Shown here: positions 1 through 6,123 of the stretch, one piece after another | Position numbering within the stretch: the stretch's first letter is position 1 | Layout: the number at the start of each line of letters is the position of its first letter | Assembly: GCA_934845495.1 (NCBI GenBank) | Contig: CAKWRB010000063.1 | Location: forward strand, 224-7,297 | DNA length: 7,074 nucleotides | Reading direction: 5' to 3' | Source: an uncultured bacterium | GTDB taxonomy: Bacteria; Bacillota; Clostridia; Oscillospirales; Ruminococcaceae | Notes under the pieces: generated by a model | Databases searched by the model: none | Told to the model about the DNA's origin: nothing | What the model saw: only the letters and a program-made list of their open reading frames with translations | Made by a program: the position numbers and the translations under genes

Positions 1-1121
1 TCAGTGCTGTACGCCCCCTTCATGGTGCCGGTCTCCCGGCGGATGGTGAGCTTCTCCCCGCCGTTGCCGTAGAGCAGGATATCCACCGCTTTTTTGGGCA
101 GATCCTTGACTGGGGTATCCAGCGAGAAGCCATAGTGCTCCGCCAGCCCCTCGTAGTACATCTGGGCCATACCGCCCTCGGCATAGTACCAGCCGCTGGC
201 CTTGATGGCCCCCTCCCGGATGGAGAGCTCCTTGTTGGGGATCACCAGGTCGGGGTCGATCTTCATAAAGGTGCCCAGACCGGTACATTTAGGGCAGGCG
301 CCGGCCGGGTTGTTGAAGGAGAACATCCGAGGGGTGAGTTCCTCAATGCTGACCCCGTGATCCACGCAGGCGTACTGCTGGGAGAAGGTGATGTCCTCGC
401 CATCGACGACATTGACCACCGCAATGGTGCCGGTGAGCCCCAGAGCAGTCTCCAGCGAATCAGCCAGACGGGAGCGGATCTCCTCCTTGACCACCAGACG
501 GTCCACCACCACCTCGATGGTGTGTTTCTTGTTCTTTTCGAGCTTGATCTCCTCCGAGAGATCGTAGAGGTTGCCGTCCACCCGCACCCGAACATAGCCG
601 CTGCGCCGGGCCGATTCAAACTCCTTGGCGTGTTCGCCCTTGCGCTGGCGCACCACCGGAGCCAGGATCTGGATGCGGGTCCCCTCCGGCAGGGAGAGCA
701 CCCGGTCCACCATCTGGTCCACCGTCTGCTGCTCGATCACCTTGCCGCAGATAGGGCAGTGCGGAATACCAATGCGTGCATAGAGCAGGCGCAGGTAATC
801 GTAGATCTCGGTGACGGTACCCACGGTGGAACGGGGGTTCTTGGAGGTGGTTTTCTGGTCGATGGAGATGGCCGGGGAAAGGCCCTCGATGTAGTCCACA
901 TTGGGCTTTTCCATCTGGCCCAGGAACTGCCGGGCATAGGAGGAAAGACTCTCCATATACCGGCGCTGGCCATCGGCGTAGATGGTATCGAAGGCCAGCG
1001 AGCTCTTGCCCGAACCGGACAGGCCGGTGAACACCACCAGCTTGTCCCGGGGGATCTCCAGATCGATGTTTTTCAGGTTGTGCTCTTTGGCACCCTTGAT
1101 GATGATTTTATCCTTTGCCAC
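1..1121 (-). CDS. uvrA: UvrA, excinuclease ABC subunit A, N-terminal 373 residues (cut by window edge)
   Basis: UvrA is the DNA-damage sensor of nucleotide excision repair: a dimeric ABC-type ATPase that loads UvrB at lesions in the cytoplasm. The visible part has the Walker A loop GLSGSGKSS at about residues 33-41, the YARQFL block at 62-67, and the Q-loop segment [17 protein letters not shown] from 86. The UvrB-binding insert lies at roughly 130-245, and [17 protein letters not shown] follows at 267-283. Zinc-module pairs are C122/C125 and C276/C279. In the segment ACVDHG (C252) a His stands where E. coli and Bacillus have the second Cys. The start is a GTG at 1121 with GGGAGG (1128-1133) six bases upstream; no ATG competes in frame. 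It begins 15 bp after the uvrB stop, so it is co-transcribed with uvrB. Family members are about 940 residues, so some 60 percent lies beyond position 1. Identity is near certain. Confidence 0.97.
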   Translation of the reverse strand, partial: MAKDKIIIKGAKEHNLKNIDLEIPRDKLVVFTGLSGSGKSSLAFDTIYADGQRRYMESLSSYARQFLGQMEKPNVDYIEGLSPAISIDQKTTSKNPRSTVGTVTEIYDYLRLLYARIGIPHCPICGKVIEQQTVDQMVDRVLSLPEGTRIQILAPVVRQRKGEHAKEFESARRSGYVRVRVDGNLYDLSEEIKLEKNKKHTIEVVVDRLVVKEEIRSRLADSLETALGLTGTIAVVNVVDGEDITFSQQYACVDHGVSIEELTPRMFSFNNPAGACPKCTGLGTFMKIDPDLVIPNKELSIREGAIKASGWYYAEGGMAQMYYEGLAEHYGFSLDTPVKDLPKKAVDILLYGNGGEKLTIRRETGTMKGAYST

Positions 1122-1136
1122 AATAAGCCTCCCGAC

Positions 1137-3110
1137 TTACTTCTGTTCCTTGAGCTTTTTGATCTTATCACGCAGATAGGCCGCATGCTCGAATTCCAGC
1201 ATCTTGGCGGCATTCTGCATCTCCAGCGTCAGCTGCTGGATCATAGCCTTCCGTTCGGCGGCATTCATGCGCTTCTTCTTCCCCTTGGACTCGGCCGATT
1301 CCTTGGTGGAGATCTCCAGGATCTCCCGGACATCCTTTTTGATGGTCTGGGGGATGATGCCGTGCTCCTCGTTGTACTTCTGCTGGATCGCCCGGCGACG
1401 GAGCGTCTCGGTAATGGCCCGCTCCATCGAGCCGGTGACCGCATCGGCATACATGATGACCTTGCCGTGGTCGTTTCGGGCGGCACGGCCGATGGTCTGG
1501 ATCAGCGAGGTCTCGCTGCGCAGGAAGCCCTCCTTGTCCGCATCGAGGATCGCCACCAGCGACACCTCCGGAATATCCAGTCCCTCCCGCAGCAGGTTGA
1601 TGCCCACCAGCACATCGTATTCGCCCAAGCGCAGATCGCGGATCAGCTCCATGCGCTCGATGGTGTCCACATCGTGGTGCATATAGCGGATGCGAACACC
1701 CAGGTTTTCCATGTAGGCGGTGAGGTCCTCGGCCATCTTCTTGGTGAGGGTGGTCACCAGCACCCGCTCGCCCACGGCCACCCGGGCGTTGATCTCGGAG
1801 AGCAGGTCGTCGATCTGGCCTTCCACCGGCCGGACCTCCACCATCGGGTCGAGCAGACCGGTGGGACGGATCACCTGTTCCACGATCTGGGTGCTGTGCT
1901 CCTTCTCCAGCTCGCCCGGTGTCGCCGACACATAGATGATCTGGTTGAGCTTTTCGGAGAACTCGTCAAAGTTGAGGGGGCGGTTGTCCAGTGCCGACGG
2001 CAGCCGGAACCCGTAGTCCACCAGTGTCTGCTTCCGGGAGCGGTCGCCGCCGTACATACCCCGCACCTGGGGCAATGTCACATGGCTTTCGTCCACAAAG
2101 AGGAGAAAGTCCTCGGGGAAGTAATCCAGCAGTGTATAGGGCACCGACCCTGCCGGCCGCCGGGACAGCACTCGGGAGTAGTTTTCGATGCCCTTGCAGA
2201 AGCCGATCTCGGTGAGCATCTCGATGTCGTAGTTGGTGCGCTCGGCGATGCGCTGGGCCTCGATGAGCTTGCCCTGCTCCCGGAAGTACTTCACCCGCTC
2301 ATCCGCCTCCGCCCGGAGGTCCTCGATGGCATCGTGCATCTTGTCTGCCGGTACGATGTAGTGGGAAGCGGGATAGATGGCCACATGGCTGACGAAGTTC
2401 TTCACCTCGCCGGTGACCGTGTTGATCTCCGCAATACGGTCCACCTCGTCGCCGAAGAACTCCACCCGGACCGCCGTTTCGGACTGATAGGCCGGGAAGA
2501 TCTCCACCACATCGCCCCGCACCCGGAACTTGTTACGGATAAAGTTGATGTCGTTGCGCTCGTACTGCAGTTCCACCAGCTTTTTGGTGAGGTAGTCCCG
2601 CCCCATCGTCATGCCCTTGCGCAGCGAGATCACCATATTGCGGTAGTCGATGGGGTCACCCAGCGTGTAGATGCAGGACACACTCGCCACGATGATGACA
2701 TCCCGCCGTTCGGACAGAGACGAGGTGGCCGAGTGGCGCAGCTTATCGATCTCATCGTTGATGGCACTGTCCTTGTCTATATAGGTATCGGTCCCGGGGA
2801 TATAGGCCTCGGGCTGATAGTAGTCATAATAGGAGACAAAGTATTCCACCGCATTGTTGGGGAAAAACTCCTTGAACTCGCTGCAGAGCTGGGCCGCCAG
2901 CGTCTTGTTGTGGGCCAGCACCAGCGTGGGGCGGTTCACCCGGGCGATGACATTGGCCATCGTAAAGGTCTTGCCCGAGCCGGTCACGCCCAGCAGGGTC
3001 TGCTCCTTATCCCCGGCCAGCACACCCTCTGCCAGTTTTTCGATGGCAGCGGGCTGATCGCCGGTGGGCTTATAGGGGGATACCAGTTCAAACCGGTCCT
3101 TTTCTGCCAT
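1137..3110 (-). CDS. uvrB: UvrB, excinuclease ABC subunit B
   Basis: UvrB is the damage-verifying, helicase-like ATPase of nucleotide excision repair. It receives DNA from UvrA and recruits UvrC for incision. The 657-residue protein is full length for the family. It shows PTGDQP at 15-20, Walker A GVTGSGKT at 41-48, and the lesion-probing beta-hairpin ([16 protein letters not shown]) at 90-105. Helicase motif II is DESH at 340-343, and motif [11 protein letters not shown] is near 540. The C-terminal UVR domain ([22 protein letters not shown]) contacts UvrA and UvrC. The start ATG has AAAGGAGAG at 3116-3124, seven bases after GGAG. It is the first gene of a uvrB-uvrA operon, with its own promoter and a LexA box in the gap after radC, so SOS control is expected. 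No truncation or frameshift is seen. Confidence 0.98.
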   Translation of the reverse strand: MAEKDRFELVSPYKPTGDQPAAIEKLAEGVLAGDKEQTLLGVTGSGKTFTMANVIARVNRPTLVLAHNKTLAAQLCSEFKEFFPNNAVEYFVSYYDYYQPEAYIPGTDTYIDKDSAINDEIDKLRHSATSSLSERRDVIIVASVSCIYTLGDPIDYRNMVISLRKGMTMGRDYLTKKLVELQYERNDINFIRNKFRVRGDVVEIFPAYQSETAVRVEFFGDEVDRIAEINTVTGEVKNFVSHVAIYPASHYIVPADKMHDAIEDLRAEADERVKYFREQGKLIEAQRIAERTNYDIEMLTEIGFCKGIENYSRVLSRRPAGSVPYTLLDYFPEDFLLFVDESHVTLPQVRGMYGGDRSRKQTLVDYGFRLPSALDNRPLNFDEFSEKLNQIIYVSATPGELEKEHSTQIVEQVIRPTGLLDPMVEVRPVEGQIDDLLSEINARVAVGERVLVTTLTKKMAEDLTAYMENLGVRIRYMHHDVDTIERMELIRDLRLGEYDVLVGINLLREGLDIPEVSLVAILDADKEGFLRSETSLIQTIGRAARNDHGKVIMYADAVTGSMERAITETLRRRAIQQKYNEEHGIIPQTIKKDVREILEISTKESAESKGKKKRMNAAERKAMIQQLTLEMQNAAKMLEFEHAAYLRDKIKKLKEQK

Positions 3111-3140
3111 AAGCGCTCTCCTTTCCCCGCATCAGCAGTT

Positions 3141-3169
3141 CCGCCCCGGTCGGGCTGGGACCGCGGCGG
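3141..3169 (-). other. GC-rich hairpin in the uvrB 5' leader
   Basis: On the minus strand CCGCC, one G, CGGTC, a seven-base loop, GACCG, one G and GGCGG form two 5-bp stem segments around a single G-G mismatch. It lies about 30 bases upstream of the uvrB ATG inside the predicted 80-base leader. No U-run follows, so it is not an intrinsic terminator. It could affect mRNA stability or be incidental to the high GC content. Confidence 0.4.
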
Positions 3170-3179
3170 CAAAACTCCA

Positions 3180-3191
3180 GAACAAATGTTC
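3180..3191. promoter_or_regulatory. LexA/DinR SOS box for uvrBA
   Basis: The sequence gaac-aaat-gttc (plus strand; GAAC-ATTT-GTTC on the minus strand) has both half-sites of the Gram-positive SOS box GAAC-N4-GTTC intact. Compared with the Bacillus subtilis consensus CGAACRNRYGTTYG, the outermost bases and one central base differ. It begins about eight bases downstream of the uvrB -10 element, over the expected transcription start, where bound LexA would block initiation. In B. subtilis uvrBA is a known LexA target, which supports the call. I saw no second GAAC-N4-GTTC in the window. Confidence 0.85.
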
Positions 3192-3198
3192 CAATGTT

Positions 3199-3227
3199 AC
3201 TATATCACACAACCCCTGCCTTCGCAA
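3199..3227 (-). promoter_or_regulatory. uvrBA promoter (extended -10)
   Basis: The minus strand reads TTGCGA (-35, 3222-3227), a 17-bp spacer, then TATAGT (-10, 3199-3204), with TGA directly before the -10 giving a TGn extension. Match to the SigA consensus is 4/6 and 5/6. The start is expected near 3192, giving a leader of about 80 bases. The spacing and the LexA box just downstream support it. Confidence 0.8.
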
Positions 3228-3234
3228 GGGGGTT
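3211..3234 (-). other. Imperfect hairpin directly after the radC stop, overlapping the uvrB -35
   Basis: On the minus strand AACCCC and GGGGTT enclose CTT-GCG-AAG plus three unpaired bases, starting at the base after the radC TGA. It could weakly end or attenuate radC transcription, but GTGTGATA follows rather than a U-run. Read-through from radC into uvrBA is therefore likely at some level. The hairpin also covers the -35 and most of the spacer of the uvrB promoter. Confidence 0.3.
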
Positions 3235-3924
3235 TCATCGGCCGAGGAAGCCCGAATCGCGCAGCGAAACGCAGTCCTCACCCGAGACGATGATGTGATC
3301 CAACACCGGCACCGACAGCGGCCCCAGTGCCCGGACCACCTCCCGGGTGGTGTCGATATCGGCCCGGGAGGGCAGGGCAAACCCCGAGGGGTGGTTGTGA
3401 GCCAGAATGACATAGACGGCATGCACCGCCAGGATCTTCTCCACGATCTGCCGCACAAACACCGGCACACTGTCCAGCGTGCCCTCGCTGAGGATTCCGC
3501 AGTAGGTCACCCGGCGGCGGCCATCCAGGCAGACCAGGAAAAAGGTCTCCACCGTTCGCCCGGCAAACTTGGGCAGCAGATACTGGCAGATCTCCTCGGT
3601 GGACTGAAGGACCACTCCACCCCGGTTTCCATCGTCCAGATAGGGCCGCACCACCGCTGCAAACAGCTTGATGAGCGTGGCGGCATGCTGCCCCACCCCC
3701 TTGACCTGGCAGAGGTTTTCCACGCTGGCATTCATAACGCCGGACAGAGAGCCGAAGGTGTCCAGCAGCCGGTGGGCAATGGGGTTGGTATCCCCCTGGG
3801 GAATGGCATAGAAAAGCATCAGCTCCAGGATATTCACCGGGTCAAAGTGATCCAGCCCCTCCTGCAGGAACCGCTCTTTCAGGCGCTGGCGATGGTGCTT
3901 GTGATCCACTTCCTTCTGCGGCAT
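3235..3924 (-). CDS. radC: RadC family protein (HhH plus JAB/MPN domain)
   Basis: A 229-residue RadC protein, close to the usual 220-230. The N-terminal part has the helix-hairpin-helix QVKGVGQHAA at 73-82. The C-terminal JAB/MPN domain has a complete JAMM metal set: E147 in LSEG, H176 and H178 in AHNHPSG, S186 and D189, spaced as H-x-H-x7-S-x2-D. The family is a predicted zinc hydrolase linked by name to DNA repair, but its role in recombination is disputed, so function is uncertain. The frame stays open upstream to 4368, but that part overlaps the RluA-family gene and carries no family similarity. I chose the ATG at 3924 because it follows a likely promoter and a GGGAGG about 11 bases upstream. 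It sits 124 bp before uvrB on the same strand. The stop is TGA. Confidence 0.92.
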   Translation of the reverse strand: MPQKEVDHKHHRQRLKERFLQEGLDHFDPVNILELMLFYAIPQGDTNPIAHRLLDTFGSLSGVMNASVENLCQVKGVGQHAATLIKLFAAVVRPYLDDGNRGGVVLQSTEEICQYLLPKFAGRTVETFFLVCLDGRRRVTYCGILSEGTLDSVPVFVRQIVEKILAVHAVYVILAHNHPSGFALPSRADIDTTREVVRALGPLSVPVLDHIIVSGEDCVSLRDSGFLGR

Positions 3925-3974
3925 CGAACCTGTTCCCTCCCTGTCCTGCTCTGCAGCAGCGTATTTCTGCTCCC

Positions 3975-4003
3975 ATTGTACCATATCCTTCCGCCGGTGG
4001 AAA
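3975..4003 (-). promoter_or_regulatory. radC promoter (extended -10)
   Basis: The minus strand has TTTCCA (-35, 3998-4003; 4/6), a 17-bp spacer, and TACAAT (-10, 3975-3980; 5/6) preceded by TGG. The start would fall near 3968, giving a leader of about 44 bases that contains the GGGAGG ribosome site. This supports the ATG at 3924 over upstream in-frame ATGs. No LexA box is nearby. Confidence 0.65.
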
Positions 4004-4047
4004 GCTCCCATTTTCTTCTTTCCAGCAGAGAATCCCCTGCACCGGAA

Positions 4048-4063
4048 AGTGACATAGTGACAT
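4048..4063. repeat. Tandem octamer AGTGACAT x2 at the pseudouridine-synthase promoter
   Basis: AGTGACAT occurs twice head to tail without a gap. The second copy contains the -35 hexamer GTGACA of the plus-strand promoter and the first lies just upstream. Eight-base phasing does not match one helical turn, so a cooperative activator site is not obvious. It may be an operator or a chance duplication that created the -35. Confidence 0.6.
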
Positions 4064-4085
4064 TTTCCCGGACGGGTGGTATGAT
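4057..4085 (+). promoter_or_regulatory. Pseudouridine-synthase gene promoter (extended -10)
   Basis: GTGACA (-35, 4057-4062; 5/6), a 17-bp spacer and TATGAT (-10, 4080-4085; 5/6) preceded by TGG. The start near 4092 leaves a leader of about 22 bases before the ATG at 4115, enough for the AGGAGG at 4102-4107. It is divergent from the radC promoter, with 53 bp between the two -35 elements. Confidence 0.75.
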
Positions 4086-4114
4086 GGTGGGAGAACAAAA
4101 CAGGAGGACTATGC

Positions 4115-5065
4115 ATGAGGAGCTTTACCATCCGGGAAAATGACGCCGGACAGCGCATGGACAAATTCATCACCAAGGCGGTGCCGCTGCTGCCCAAAAG
4201 CCTGATGTACAAATACCTTCGCCTGAAGCGCATCAAGCTCAACGGCAAGCGGTGCGAGATCTCCACTCGGCTGGCCGTCGGGGATCTGGTGGAGATGTAC
4301 ATCGGCGACGAATTCTTCGATACCACCCCGGAGGAGAGCTTCCGCTTTGCAGGCCCGATGGTGCCCATCGTCTACGAGGACGAGCACCTGCTGCTGGTGA
4401 ACAAACCCGCCGGGCTGGTGGTGCACGAGGACGAAAGCCAGTCGCCGGACACCCTGATCGGGCGCATTTTGCGATATCTGGCTGAAAAGGGTGAGTACGA
4501 CCCTGCCGCCGAGCAGAGCTTTACCCCCTCCCTGTGCAACCGCATCGACCGGAACACCTCCGGCCTGGTGATCTGCGCCAAAACAGCCGCCGCCCTGCGG
4601 GTGATGAACGAAAAGATCAAGCTGCGGGAGATCGATAAGCGCTACCGCTGCCTGGTGCATGGCACCCCCAAGCCGGCAGAAGGGCGCATTGAACTGTTCA
4701 TGCAGAAGCGCGCCGACGAAAACCGCATCGAGGTGTTCCACCACCCGGTTCCCAACGGGCGCACCATGATCACCGAATACAAGGTGCTGGACTCCAACGG
4801 CCGCTACTCGCTGCTGGAGGTCCACCTCATCACCGGGCGCACCCACCAGATCCGCGCCACGATGGCGGAGATCGGCCACCCATTGGTGGGGGAGGGAAAG
4901 TATTCCTCGCTGAAAAACGATCTGGGCTTCCGCTTCCAGGCGCTCTGTGCCTGGTCGCTCACCTTCCGGTTCGAAGGGGAGAGCGCCCCGCTGGACTACC
5001 TGAACGGACGCACCTTTACGGTGGGGGAGGATCCCTTTGCCCGCTATCTCCAGAGCAGGAAGTGA
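4115..5065 (+). CDS. RluA-family RNA pseudouridine synthase with S4 domain
   Basis: A 316-residue RluA-family enzyme that converts uridine to pseudouridine in structured RNA, probably rRNA. The S4 RNA-binding domain covers about residues 12-75 (DAGQRMDKFI to GDLVEMYI). The catalytic domain has NKPAGLVVH at 96-104, the motif NRIDRNTSG at 142-150 with catalytic Asp145, and TGRTHQIR at 240-247. Asn142 stands where E. coli RluC/RluD have His in HRLDRDTSG, a common Firmicute variant. S4 domain plus length fits the RluC/RluD type rather than RluA, but which uridine it modifies cannot be read from sequence, so no symbol is given. AGGAGG at 4102-4107 is seven bases from the ATG at 4115. A decoy ATG at 4111 is only three bases away and its frame stops after 10 codons. 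It has its own promoter, is monocistronic and ends in a strong hairpin. Confidence 0.95.
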   Translation: MRSFTIRENDAGQRMDKFITKAVPLLPKSLMYKYLRLKRIKLNGKRCEISTRLAVGDLVEMYIGDEFFDTTPEESFRFAGPMVPIVYEDEHLLLVNKPAGLVVHEDESQSPDTLIGRILRYLAEKGEYDPAAEQSFTPSLCNRIDRNTSGLVICAKTAAALRVMNEKIKLREIDKRYRCLVHGTPKPAEGRIELFMQKRADENRIEVFHHPVPNGRTMITEYKVLDSNGRYSLLEVHLITGRTHQIRATMAEIGHPLVGEGKYSSLKNDLGFRFQALCAWSLTFRFEGESAPLDYLNGRTFTVGEDPFARYLQSRK

Positions 5066-5097
5066 AGCTGTCTCCCACAAAAACCGAACCATAAAAA

Positions 5098-5139
5098 ATC
5101 CCCGGGCACTGTCTTTGCGGCCAGACAGCGCCCGGGGAT
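5098..5139. terminator. Bidirectional intrinsic terminator between the pseudouridine-synthase gene and folT
   Basis: ATCCCCGGGC and CTGTCT pair with AGACAG and GCCCGGGGAT, giving 16 bp interrupted by one A-C mismatch, with an eight-base loop. On the minus strand the stem runs straight into TTTTTT, an ideal end for folT. On the plus strand CCTTTATTCTTTTATTTTA follows, adequate for the upstream gene. That T-rich plus-strand tail also encodes the last codons of folT. The hairpin starts 32 bp after the plus-strand stop and four bp after the folT stop. Confidence 0.93.
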
Positions 5140-5143
5140 CCCT

Positions 5144-5704
5144 TTATTCTTTTATTTTATAGTAGCCTGCCCGGCTCAGCGCCTTGGAGGCCGCATTCAG
5201 CACCACATAGAGGATCGCCGACTCGATCGGGATCATGGTGAGATTCTTGATGATACGCACCGGGATCATGGCATAGAAGCCCTTGCCGCCCAGCAGCGAC
5301 ATCCACAGTGTGGCAAGAAAGGCATTGATGATGATGTTGATGGCGGCCTTGGTTGCCACGACCCGAGGCAGGGTGGGCTTTTTTCCATAGAGGAACACCC
5401 CATAGATCACACCGGCCAGCATCGCATTGAAGGTGTAGCCGAAGAAGTAAGGGCCCTGGGGCTTGAGGACACATTTGATGATGTCCCCCAGACCGTTGGC
5501 AAGGCCGGTGACCACCGGGCCAAAGAGCATTCCCATCAGGGCAGTGGCGTTGAAGGAGAGCCCCACGCTCAGCGAGCCGCCAAAATCCAGGCGGAAGAAG
5601 TAGGTGAGCAGGATGCTCAGCGCCAGCAGAAGTGATGCACCGGTGAGGGATCGCAGATCACGAAGCTGCGCGGCGGAACGACGGAACGAATCAAAAAACT
5701 TCAT
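5144..5704 (-). CDS. folT: ECF transporter S component, folate family (FolT)
   Basis: A 186-residue integral membrane protein, the substrate-capturing subunit of an energy-coupling-factor vitamin transporter. After a short basic, cytoplasmic N-terminus it shows about five to six hydrophobic segments: LTGASLLLALSILLTYFF, the SFNATALMGMLFGPVVTGLANG region, FGYTFNAMLAGVIYGVFLYG, AAINIIINAFLATLW and a final IPIESAILYVVLNAA. The pattern of a first TM followed by a glycine-rich FGPVVTGLANGLGDI loop and a YTFNAMLAGVIYG helix is typical of FolT-family S components. The THF riboswitch in its leader independently supports folate as substrate. S components need EcfA, EcfA' and EcfT, which are not here; stand-alone S genes usually share a module encoded elsewhere. 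AGGAGG at 5712-5717 is seven bases from the ATG. Another vitamin as ligand is less likely. Confidence 0.9.
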   Translation of the reverse strand: MKFFDSFRRSAAQLRDLRSLTGASLLLALSILLTYFFRLDFGGSLSVGLSFNATALMGMLFGPVVTGLANGLGDIIKCVLKPQGPYFFGYTFNAMLAGVIYGVFLYGKKPTLPRVVATKAAINIIINAFLATLWMSLLGGKGFYAMIPVRIIKNLTMIPIESAILYVVLNAASKALSRAGYYKIKE

Positions 5705-5708
5705 AGCA

Positions 5709-5754
5709 GTGCCTCCTAACTTTCATAAATTTGCTGTACAGTCAGGAAGGGCAC
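5709..5754 (-). promoter_or_regulatory. Shine-Dalgarno-sequestering hairpin of folT (riboswitch expression platform)
   Basis: In the RNA, GTGCC then TCCTGACT (with CT bulged between them) pair with AGTTAGGA then GGCAC. This makes 13 bp including one G-U, closed by an 18-base loop. The right arm contains the whole AGGAGG ribosome site, so the hairpin would hide it. This fits THF riboswitches that control translation. The 3' strand of the aptamer, GCTGT-T-ACA (5789-5797), can alternatively pair with TGTACAGC (5733-5740) in the loop, a possible switch partner (inferred). Confidence 0.75.
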
Positions 5755-5794
5755 ACGCTGCCGCAGAGCTTGCACCGATCTTTGAAATTGTAAC

Positions 5795-5897
5795 AGCGGG
5801 ATGCGACAGCCAGACCGCAAACCGGTCCTCCCGGTTTTTCGTCCGCACGGCAACTCCCCGTCCCTGCGGCACTTGACGCCTGGCCATCTACTCTGCT
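5795..5897 (-). ncRNA. Tetrahydrofolate (THF) riboswitch aptamer
   Basis: The minus strand matches the class-I THF riboswitch in order. AGAGTAGATG is followed by P2 5' strand GCCAG (5880-5884), GCGTCAAGTG, and P3 strands CCGCA (5865-5869) and TGCGG (5843-5847) around a GGGGA-containing loop. Then come ACGAA, P4 AAACCGG/CCGGTTT (5819-5837, loop GAGGA), GCGG, P2 3' strand CTGGC (5809-5813) and GCATCC. P1 is short (AGC...GCT plus a mismatch). Known folT leaders carry this element, and binding of reduced folate usually lowers expression. It sits between a promoter and a hairpin that hides the folT ribosome site. The call rests on recalled consensus, not a covariance search, but the order and paired arms are hard to get by chance. 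Confidence 0.93.
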
Positions 5898-5906
5898 AAT
5901 GAAAGA

Positions 5907-5924
5907 CGGACTGTTCCCAGTCCG
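5907..5924 (-). other. GNRA-capped hairpin at the 5' end of the folT RNA
   Basis: CGGACTG and CAGTCCG form a perfect 7-bp stem with a GGAA (GNRA) tetraloop. It begins within a base or two of the predicted transcription start and lies about 10 bases before the aptamer. No U-run follows directly (TCTTTC), so it is unlikely to be a terminator. A 5' stabilising hairpin or a tertiary contact for the riboswitch are possible roles. Confidence 0.7.
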
Positions 5925-5931
5925 GTATCCT

Positions 5932-5960
5932 ATTTTAGCACATCCGCCATATTCTGACAA
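5932..5960 (-). promoter_or_regulatory. folT promoter (extended -10)
   Basis: The minus strand has TTGTCA (-35, 5955-5960; 5/6), a 17-bp spacer and TAAAAT (-10, 5932-5937; 5/6) preceded by TGC. The start near 5925 gives a leader of about 220 bases containing the hairpin, the riboswitch and the sequestering stem. This is the best-placed promoter for the riboswitch transcript. Confidence 0.82.
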
Positions 5961-5988
5961 GGCGTTTTCCCCTCTTCCCTATATCGAC

Positions 5989-6006
5989 TGGAAACGACAG
6001 TTTCCA
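5989..6006. promoter_or_regulatory. Perfect inverted repeat TGGAAAC-N4-GTTTCCA in the folT/iadA intergenic region
   Basis: Two perfect 7-bp arms flank GACA. The site is 29 bp upstream of the folT -35 and about 90 bp upstream of the iadA -35. There is no T-run on either side, so it looks more like a dimeric regulator site than a terminator. The regulator is unknown. Confidence 0.5.
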
Positions 6007-6068
6007 CTCCTTCTCCGGCAGATTTTGCAGCCTATTCTGATTGTTTTTGGTGTATCAAACGAAAAAAC

Positions 6069-6093
6069 GCAATTTTTATTGGATAAAAAATGC
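6069..6093. promoter_or_regulatory. AT-rich palindrome next to the iadA -35, likely operator
   Basis: Arms GCAATTTTTAT and ATAAAAAATGC around TGG form an 11-bp inverted repeat with a single A-A mismatch. It ends one base before the iadA -35 hexamer, a position suiting an activator or a repressor touching the -35. It does not fit the CodY or CcpA consensus well. The rest of 5961-6094 holds no coding frame that I can support. Confidence 0.55.
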
Positions 6094-6094
6094 A

Positions 6095-6123
6095 TTTTCA
6101 CCAACCGGATTCCATGCTATAAT
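6095..6123 (+). promoter_or_regulatory. iadA promoter (consensus TATAAT, extended -10)
   Basis: TTTTCA (-35, 6095-6100; 4/6), a 17-bp spacer and a perfect TATAAT (6118-6123) preceded by TGC. The start near 6130 leaves a leader of about 65 bases, consistent with the ATG at 6196 and too short to serve the in-frame ATG at 6136. Confidence 0.82.

Noticed and set aside
3141..3169. The uvrB leader hairpin as an intrinsic terminator
   Set aside because: No U-run on the minus strand after the stem; GAACTGCTGATG-like sequence leads straight into the uvrB ribosome site.
135..3293. A very long (1052-codon) open frame on the plus strand antisense to uvrA, uvrB and the radC end
   Set aside because: It is the mirror of strongly coding UvrA/UvrB genes in which TTA, CTA and TCA codons are rare, which keeps the complementary frame open. 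The product is His/Leu/Asp-rich low-complexity text with no family motifs and it ignores gene boundaries.
3926..3935. GAAC-CT-GTTC near the radC start as a second LexA box
   Set aside because: The half-sites are two bases apart instead of four, and it lies between ribosome site and start codon, downstream of the promoter.
3925..4368. A 148-residue N-terminal extension of RadC
   Set aside because: The frame is open, but it runs antisense into the pseudouridine-synthase gene and across its promoter, lacks RadC-family similarity, and lies upstream of a good radC promoter and ribosome site.
4109..5092. A 327-residue minus-strand frame across the pseudouridine synthase
   Set aside because: Shadow of the plus-strand RluA-family gene, which has S4, catalytic and TGRTHQIR motifs; the antisense product has no recognisable domain and its frame spans both gene boundaries.
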